Shown: piece after piece, positions 8,128 through 12,109 of the stretch
How positions within the stretch are numbered: position 1 is the first letter of the stretch
Layout of the letters: every line of letters begins with the position of its first letter
Origin: Oehlia diaphana
Taxonomy: Eukaryota; Glomeromycota; Glomeromycetes; Glomerales; Glomeraceae
DNA length: 12,109 nt
Assembly: GCA_003833135.1 (NCBI GenBank)
Contig: QZLH01002344.1
Location: 1-12,109, forward strand
Reading direction: 5' to 3'
Made by a program: the position numbers and the translations under genes
The notes under the pieces: generated by a model
What the model saw: the letters and a program-made list of their open reading frames with translations, nothing else
Database searches by the model: none
What the model was told of the DNA's origin: nothing

Positions 8128-8275
8128 TAGTGATGCGGCGCAAATCGTCCCTAGTGTAACCTGAAAAAAATGTCACGAAATGGGCGGCATTACGCAACTT
8201 GACTGAAATTAAGTGTGGCGCACTTGTGACGAATGCACCCCTTTTTTGTGTGCCAGGTTCGTGGCGCAAAAAATT
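8128..8275. other. CpG-rich patch
   Basis: Ten CpG dinucleotides fall within about 150 bp, far denser than in the surrounding AT-rich DNA. The word GYGGCGCA occurs three times (8135-8142, 8215-8222, 8261-8268). The patch covers the left flank and left end of the miniature element. It may be the remnant of a different, GC-richer mobile sequence into which the element inserted. Confidence 0.5.
8226..8234 (+). repeat. Left 9-bp target-site duplication
   Basis: GTGACGAAT, immediately outside the left terminal repeat of the miniature element; identical to the copy at 8666-8674. Confidence 0.75.
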
Positions 8276-8665
8276 TTTAAAAAACATCATTAAGGATTTT
8301 TTCTTTGACATAAAGTTTTTAAACTCATATTGTAGATGTAATTTCACATGCTCTGCAAGTTTAATTAGGATTCGGAAGAAGGTTATAAATGCTGATTTTG
8401 ACTTTACATATAAATGATTGAATCTACCATCTTTGTCGATCATTTCCAAAATTGGATTTCGTGAAAGAAAATTTTTGTTGAATAAATCAATAATGATATT
8501 TCAAATCACCTTTGTCACTCTAAGTAAACTCAAAGAGCAGCCAAAATTACAACTATCCAGTAATTTTTGAAGTTATATTTTATTAAAAAAAATTTCTCTT
8601 TATGATTTTCATTATGCCACAATCTGCTGGTTGCGTTATGAACATGGCATACAAAAAAGAGATGC
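8235..8665. mobile_element. Non-autonomous Mutator-like miniature element (MITE), 431 bp
   Basis: The ends are inverted repeats. The left end (8235-8269) and the reverse complement of the right end (8631-8665) agree at 28 of 35 positions, with the core CTTTTTTGT shared exactly; six of the seven differences are transitions, all C-to-T or G-to-A relative to the left end. The element is flanked by a perfect 9-bp direct repeat, GTGACGAAT, at 8226-8234 and 8666-8674. A 9-bp target duplication is characteristic of Mutator-like (MULE) transposition; hAT elements make 8 bp and Tc1/mariner TA. No transposase is encoded: open frames inside run through the repeats and have no family signature. It would have been moved by a transposase elsewhere in the genome. 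The transitions suggest an old, decaying copy. Confidence 0.75.
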
Positions 8666-8674
8666 GTGACGAAT
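8666..8674 (+). repeat. Right 9-bp target-site duplication
   Basis: GTGACGAAT, immediately outside the right terminal repeat; the exact partner of 8226-8234. Confidence 0.75.
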
Positions 8675-9006
8675 AATGAGTGATGAATATGTTTTTACCT
8701 ACTTGAAAAAAACTAAGTCCCTCAAATACTTATAGAAGATAGAAATGCAGTAGGGTGTGACAGTTGTGACAAATCTCTCAGCATAACTAACAAAAAAGCT
8801 CAGGCACGTAATATAAAGTATGGTGTCTAAATTTTGATTGGTTGATCTTGTGTAATATTTAAATTTGAAAAAAAGTAAAAACATTCACAAAACTTTCAGA
8901 TACTTTTAATATTTAATTGCTGATCTGCATATGATCGATAAAATTTATATAATAAAATATGGCGTAATTTTTATATATCACAATATTGATTATCAAATTG
9001 TATTAC
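8675..9006. other. Gene-free AT-rich spacer
   Basis: Nothing recognisable. The sequence right of the element (AATGAGTGATGAAT) resembles the duplicated target, so the insertion site may itself have been a short repeat. Confidence 0.4.
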
Positions 9007-9391
9007 AATTATACTTGCTGCAGGACTTGGAAAACTTCTAATAGGGGTTACTGCCAAATATGTTTTGAAGCTATAATTAATTTTCAAAAAGGTCACCGCC
9101 AAATTAATTAGTAAAAGTCACGTATTAGTTTACAACAATAAGAATTTTTTTGTCCTTTTTTGACCTTATTACTATATTTGAAATAGAAGCATGTGAGTAA
9201 ATAGCAAAATATCCAATCATATTATGGTTCGCACTCCTATTTTTTTTGATTTTTTGGCAGTAATCTTTATATATAGTTTTTCAGGCCCTCTTGCCATCCA
9301 TATTCAAAAAAAGAAATTATAATAATAATTAATCAGCAAGTATATTGTTACAATTTCCTTTTTTAAAAATAAATGGATGGCAAGTATAATT
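9007..9391. repeat. Foldback region with nested inverted repeats
   Basis: Several arms pair within 385 bp. AATTATACTTGC at 9007-9018 pairs with 9380-9391 (12/12). ATACTTGCTG at 9011-9020 also pairs with 9334-9343 (10/10). TTACTGCCAAA at 9048-9058 pairs with 9253-9263 (11/11). CTTGCCATCCAT at 9290-9301 pairs with 9373-9384 (12/12), forming a separate 95-bp hairpin whose stem continues through an A-rich run and GAAATT. GGTYACYGCCAAAT occurs twice directly (9046-9059, 9091-9104). No coding sequence is evident. It looks like a foldback or MITE-like element, perhaps two nested ones; no clear target duplication was found. Confidence 0.5.
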
Positions 9392-9663
9392 ACAATAAAA
9401 TAATAATTATTTGTTATACAATTGCGTAATTTGAAATAATAATTGTGCATCTAAGATTTTTAAAATGCAAAATCGATAAAAAAAAACAGTTATTATATTA
9501 CAGCTTATGAAGTTTTATATAGGGAAAAAGAAGATTTCATATTAGTTTATTGGTATATTCTGCTAATTTCTATTTTGATAAAATAGTTATTAGAAGGTTT
9601 TTAACCTTATTTTTGATGTTTATTAGGCTATTTTTAACTAGTACTACCTTTAACAGCTATTCT
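9392..9663. other. Gene-free AT-rich spacer
   Basis: No supported gene or repeat, only short A and T runs. Confidence 0.4.
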
Positions 9664-9970
9664 TTAATTATTTTCTAATGCTTTTTCTGATGCTTCCTTC
9701 TTGAAATTAGCACTATATCTTTCTATCTATCCTTTGATAATTTTCACTATTGGTATTTCTTCTAAGATGAGTTCTCCTTCCATAACCAATTCTTTTAAAC
9801 TGGTGTGCATACTTTCAGGTAAATACCGATCTGCAGTTCTCAGATTTCTGGCAAAAAAAAAACCCCTATAAATACTGAACAACCTTTTTTGATATACATT
9901 TTCCTTCACCTTTATTACCAAGTTTTAAGTTTTCTTTCAAAACTGTCTCTTGCTGAGAGAAAATTCTTGA
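9664..9970 (-). pseudogene. Decayed fragment of a multicopy fungal hypothetical gene
   Basis: Read on the - strand, the frame 9970-9869 codes a Lys-rich segment (GNKGEGKCISKKVVQYL), then TAG (9868-9866), GGG and a run of ten T (9862-9853). Dropping one T moves into the next frame, which codes ARNLRTADRYLPESMH (from 9852), then SLKELVMEGELILEEIP, then KIIKG. That is followed by an in-frame TAG (9729-9727) and IERYSANFKKEASEKALENN, ending at a TAA (9666-9664). The second TAG sits where a Trp would be natural (KG-W-IERY). From memory, Rhizophagus genomes carry many proteins with an xFLAGNxxxxDRYxAxxM...GEIxxEEIPxxxTIxxWIxRYS pattern, which this matches. Function is unknown. Two stops and one homopolymer shift mark it as dead; a sequencing error could explain the shift but hardly both stops. 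The 5' portion is not found. Confidence 0.6.
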
Positions 9971-10251
9971 TTAAGACTAAAGAAATTGCTATTTAATATT
10001 TTGCATGTAAAAAAATGTATTTCCACTTTCATGATGATATTTATGCTATGGTTGGTTCAGATAATATATGAATAATATTAGCAAATGACTATTGTATGAT
10101 ATAATTTTAGTTTAATAATTATTATTTACCTGATTTATTATTTTCCATTATAATTTCCTTTTCTATTTCATTAATTTCATTATATTTATTGATTTTATTT
10201 ATCTTTTGATCTGAATAACCATAAATATTTAATCAGAAAATTTTTTGAGAC
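9971..10251. other. Gene-free AT-rich spacer
   Basis: I see no continuation of the decayed gene upstream of it, and no repeat. Confidence 0.35.
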
Positions 10252-10271
10252 GCAGATCTGTACAGATCTGC
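10252..10271. repeat. Perfect 20-bp palindrome
   Basis: GCAGATCTGTACAGATCTGC equals its own reverse complement over all 20 bases. It opens a GC-richer stretch (10245-10320) that also has AAATCTGTGACC, just before the tandem array. It could be a protein-binding site, an element end, or a cruciform-forming sequence. Confidence 0.8.
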
Positions 10272-10374
10272 AGATGACATTTACCACCATTTCTGCACAA
10301 ATCTGTGACCCCGCCAGAAAAATTCAAAGGAAAAAATTTTATTATTTCTGCGCAGAATCTCAAGAAAATGAAAA

Positions 10375-10570
10375 TTCTGCAAAAATCTCCAAAAATTATA
10401 CATGTGAAAAAATTTAAGAACAAAATTCTGTGAAAAATCTCCAAAAATTATACTGCAAAAAAATTCAAGAACAAAATTCTGTGAAAAATTTAAGAACGAA
10501 GTTCTGCAGAGAAATTCAAAAACAGATTCTGCAAAAAAATTCAAGAACGAAGTTCTGCAAAAATTCTCAA
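10375..10570. repeat. Tandem array of 25/51-bp units starting TTCTG
   Basis: Two 51-bp units (10375-10425 and 10426-10476) share the order TTCTG, AAAAATCTCCAAAAATTATAC, AAATTYAAGAACAAAA. They are followed by 25-26-bp units at 10477-10501, 10502-10526 and 10527-10552 and a partial one from 10553. Each unit ends in a variant of AAATTYAAGAACRAA. The 51-bp unit looks like two diverged 25-mers, so this is a small higher-order minisatellite. The matching Phe/Leu-rich frames on the - strand are by-products. Confidence 0.7.
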
Positions 10571-10923
10571 AATAAATTATTCACTGATCATCACAGTCAT
10601 CATATATTGTATTTTTAATATGTATTTTTATTCACAAATAAATTTGTCAAATAAAGCTGCAATATTTCAAATATAACTAAATAAATCTAAATTAAAAGAA
10701 TACAACAAAAAGAAAAATTAAAAAAAAAAAAAATTCGGCATGTGTTAACTTATCACCATCCTTTAAACGTATTTTAATAACGTTGAACAGCGTGTATATC
10801 TAAAGTATTCAAAGACGAATAATATTAAAATTCTGTCATTATAAGCATTATAAGTATATCTTCGCCAAAGGTAAAGCACTTTATTTACCACATATGGTTT
10901 GTAGCCAAAAATATTTGACGGAT
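10571..10923. other. Gene-free AT-rich spacer
   Basis: No supported gene. Frames on the - strand here lie just past the last exon of the next gene and probably include its 3' untranslated region. Confidence 0.4.
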
Positions 10924-11906
10924 TTAAAATTTCGAATCTAAACTGTTGACCTAAATACATATATATATATTTTTATTTCTAAAGTTTAGTAAGTTAAATT
11001 ACATTATTAGATAAATAATTTACCATTTTTGTGTAAGTATCTGTATTATCATCATTATCATCGACTGTTACCACCATTGACTCATCTGCGTCAGAAGTTA
11101 CATCTGGATTATTTTGCTTTTCTCGCTCAGCCAATTCTTCCATTATCTGAAACATTACCTTAGTCTTATTATTGAACGATTCCTAATAATTAATTATGCA
11201 TTAATTTTTAAAAATTTTCAACTTTAAAGTACTGTAACAAAAATCATTAATTATTTATCACAAAAAAATCCATCTGGTATTTGATGGATTTGTCATTGCA
11301 TTTAATACCTGAACTTTTGGGATTCAATACAATATCGCAGATTGAAAGTACATATGCGAAGTGTAATGAAGTGATATCATTGCCTTTTTGTGACTTAAAG
11401 ACGGAGGTAGTTATTTTCTGAAAGATTTCACAATTACTGAAGAGTTCATTAAATGGTTCTTGTGTCTTCATATACTTCTTCCACTCGGTGATTTTTGAGG
11501 AGAATGTATTGCTGTCTATACGCTCCAACTTCTGTTCTCCAAAATTAGAAAATATAGTATTTTGAATATTTGTAGTGAAGTCATTTCTTTTACTTCGACA
11601 TTTACTTTTTATCTAAAAATTTAAAAATTTAAAAATTTTCAGATTTTTTTTATTTTTTTTCTTTTTGATAATTATCAATGATTTTACATACTTCTGGTAA
11701 TAACTTATCCTCAAACAATGAAACCTATCCATTTTTTCCAATCTTTTTAATATAATGACTAGCATGCTCGGTAAGATATTTCTTTAAAGCAACGTGGTAC
11801 TTATTGTCTGAGAGAAATATATGTGACGGAACCAGATATTTACCTATTTCTTTGTAAGGGGCGTGCCAGAAATTACATGATTTAGTGGGTGGGTGGGTAA
11901 AGGGTC
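10924..11906 (-). CDS. Multi-exon gene of unknown function, 5' end uncertain, one in-frame stop
   Basis: Three or four exons fit by phase. Exon A, 11906-11692: acceptor TTGCAG, donor GTATGT; includes SCNFWHAPYKEIGKYLVPSH and KKYLTEHASHYIKKIGKNG. Exon B, 11612-11262: 117 codons with EWKKYMKTQEPF and LHFAYVLSICDIVLNP; donor GTGATA. Exon C, 11182-11024: IMEELAEREKQNN, then a Thr/Val and Asp-rich part VTVDDNDDNTD. Exon D, 10950-10924: VNSLDSKF and stop. All junctions are phase 0 and the introns are 79, 79 and 73 nt, which chance would rarely give. If the last intron is unused, exon C stops at 10994. A TAG at 11727-11725 interrupts exon A where Trp would fit (NG-W-VSLF). I tried to splice it out and found no phase-compatible intron. 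Alternatively exon A reads on through the first donor (VCKIIDNYQKEKK) to a TAA. No ATG is in frame in exon A, so earlier exons are needed. The family is not recognised; it may be a pseudogene. Confidence 0.5.
11887..11904 (+). other. G-quadruplex motif
   Basis: Four GGG tracts with loops of 1, 1 and 4 nt (GGGTGGGTGGGTAAAGGG) fully meet the classic G4 pattern. Short loops predict a stable parallel fold. It lies on the strand opposite the coding strand of exon A, within 2-20 nt of that exon's acceptor, and stands out sharply in this AT-rich DNA. Confidence 0.75.
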
Positions 11907-12109
11907 CTGCAATCAGGTGTCACAATATACCTTTTATGGTAATAGTATATCTTTTATAGTAAATAACATATAATTTGTTTATTAAGAAGCTTTTTTTGCA
12001 ATTATTTCACTATCTAAAAGTTCAATTTTAATGAATTTTTTTTTGTTTTGTAAAGCATAAAGAGGTCTACAAAACAAAAAAAAGCTTATGCAAATTGGAT
12101 TATTGGATA
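11907..12109. other. Window end: intron or upstream region of the multi-exon gene
   Basis: On the - strand a 29-codon open stretch (12068-11982; RPLYALQNKKKF and IELLDSEIIAKKAS) follows a pyrimidine-rich TTTTGTAG acceptor. It could be a further exon ending at a GTGAAA donor (12010), whose phase matches exon A. This is only suggestive. Confidence 0.25.
12037..12083. repeat. Perfect 16-bp inverted repeat, 15-nt loop
   Basis: TTTTTTTTGTTTTGTA (12037-12052) pairs exactly with TACAAAACAAAAAAAA (12068-12083) around AAGCATAAAGAGGTC. The stem is mostly A-T pairs with three G-C pairs per arm set by the shared spacing. It may be a short foldback or simply two opposed A/T runs. Confidence 0.6.

Noticed and set aside
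8199..8417. 72-codon + strand frame in the miniature element
   Set aside because: It also crosses the target duplication and element end, and has no recognisable domain.
8090..8449. 119-codon - strand frame across the miniature element
   Set aside because: It runs through the left terminal repeat, the 9-bp duplication and the 7915-8120 repeat end, so it crosses element boundaries; no transposase motif is seen.
10229..10618. Phe/Asn-rich repeated frames in the TTCTG array
   Set aside because: The protein repeats follow directly from the DNA tandem repeat; similar frames appear on both strands.
10763..10960. 65-codon - strand frame with a Tyr-rich sequence
   Set aside because: It partly overlaps the likely last exon in another frame and has no family signature; probably 3' untranslated region or chance.
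1..12109. CRISPR array or bacterial operon features
   Set aside because: No regular spaced direct repeats, ribosome binding sites or compact gene order; introns and polyadenylation signals point to a eukaryote.

Overview
The window looks like nuclear DNA of a very AT-rich eukaryote, most likely an arbuscular mycorrhizal fungus of the Glomeromycotina (Rhizophagus type). The clues are short GT-AG introns (73-90 nt), long AT-rich spacers with homopolymer runs, A at -3 before each start codon, and two protein types I remember as abundant in that group: a ubiquitin-like/ART-like fusion and a fungal APH-type phosphotransferase. Lineage is inferred from memory of these families, not from a search.

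Layout. 1-720: an A56 run, then a purine-rich, minisatellite-like tract. 721-1878: gene-poor AT-rich DNA. 1879-2982 (-): an intact single-exon gene for a ubiquitin-like domain ending in Gly-Gly, fused to an ADP-ribosyltransferase-like domain. 3033-4927: a long spacer with one imperfect inverted repeat. 4928-6055 (-): an intact single-exon aminoglycoside/choline-kinase-like phosphotransferase. 6147-7005: spacer. 7006-7911 (+): a two-exon gene for a small Cys/His zinc-binding domain, a long Glu/Lys-rich helix and a short F-box-like tail.

From 7912 onward the DNA is largely repetitive. It holds three copies of a TTACTGCGGTA motif, two of them the ends of a possible 206-bp element. Next comes a 431-bp miniature inverted-repeat element with a perfect 9-bp target duplication (Mutator-like signature), then a foldback region (9007-9391). 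A decayed gene fragment (9664-9970) follows, with two in-frame TAG codons and a frameshift at a homopolymer. A 20-bp perfect palindrome and a 25/51-bp tandem array follow. 10924-11906 (-) holds three or four phase-compatible exons of an unrecognised gene with one in-frame TAG; its 5' end is not clearly in the window.

The genes do not form a pathway. The unifying theme is an accessory region: expanded-family genes (ubiquitin/ART, kinase-fold, possible F-box) mixed with short non-autonomous elements and decaying gene copies. The best leads are the internal Gly-Gly between the ubiquitin-like and ART-like domains, the 9-bp-flanked miniature element, the F-box-like tail that stops exactly where a repeat begins, and a lone G-quadruplex motif inside a predicted exon.
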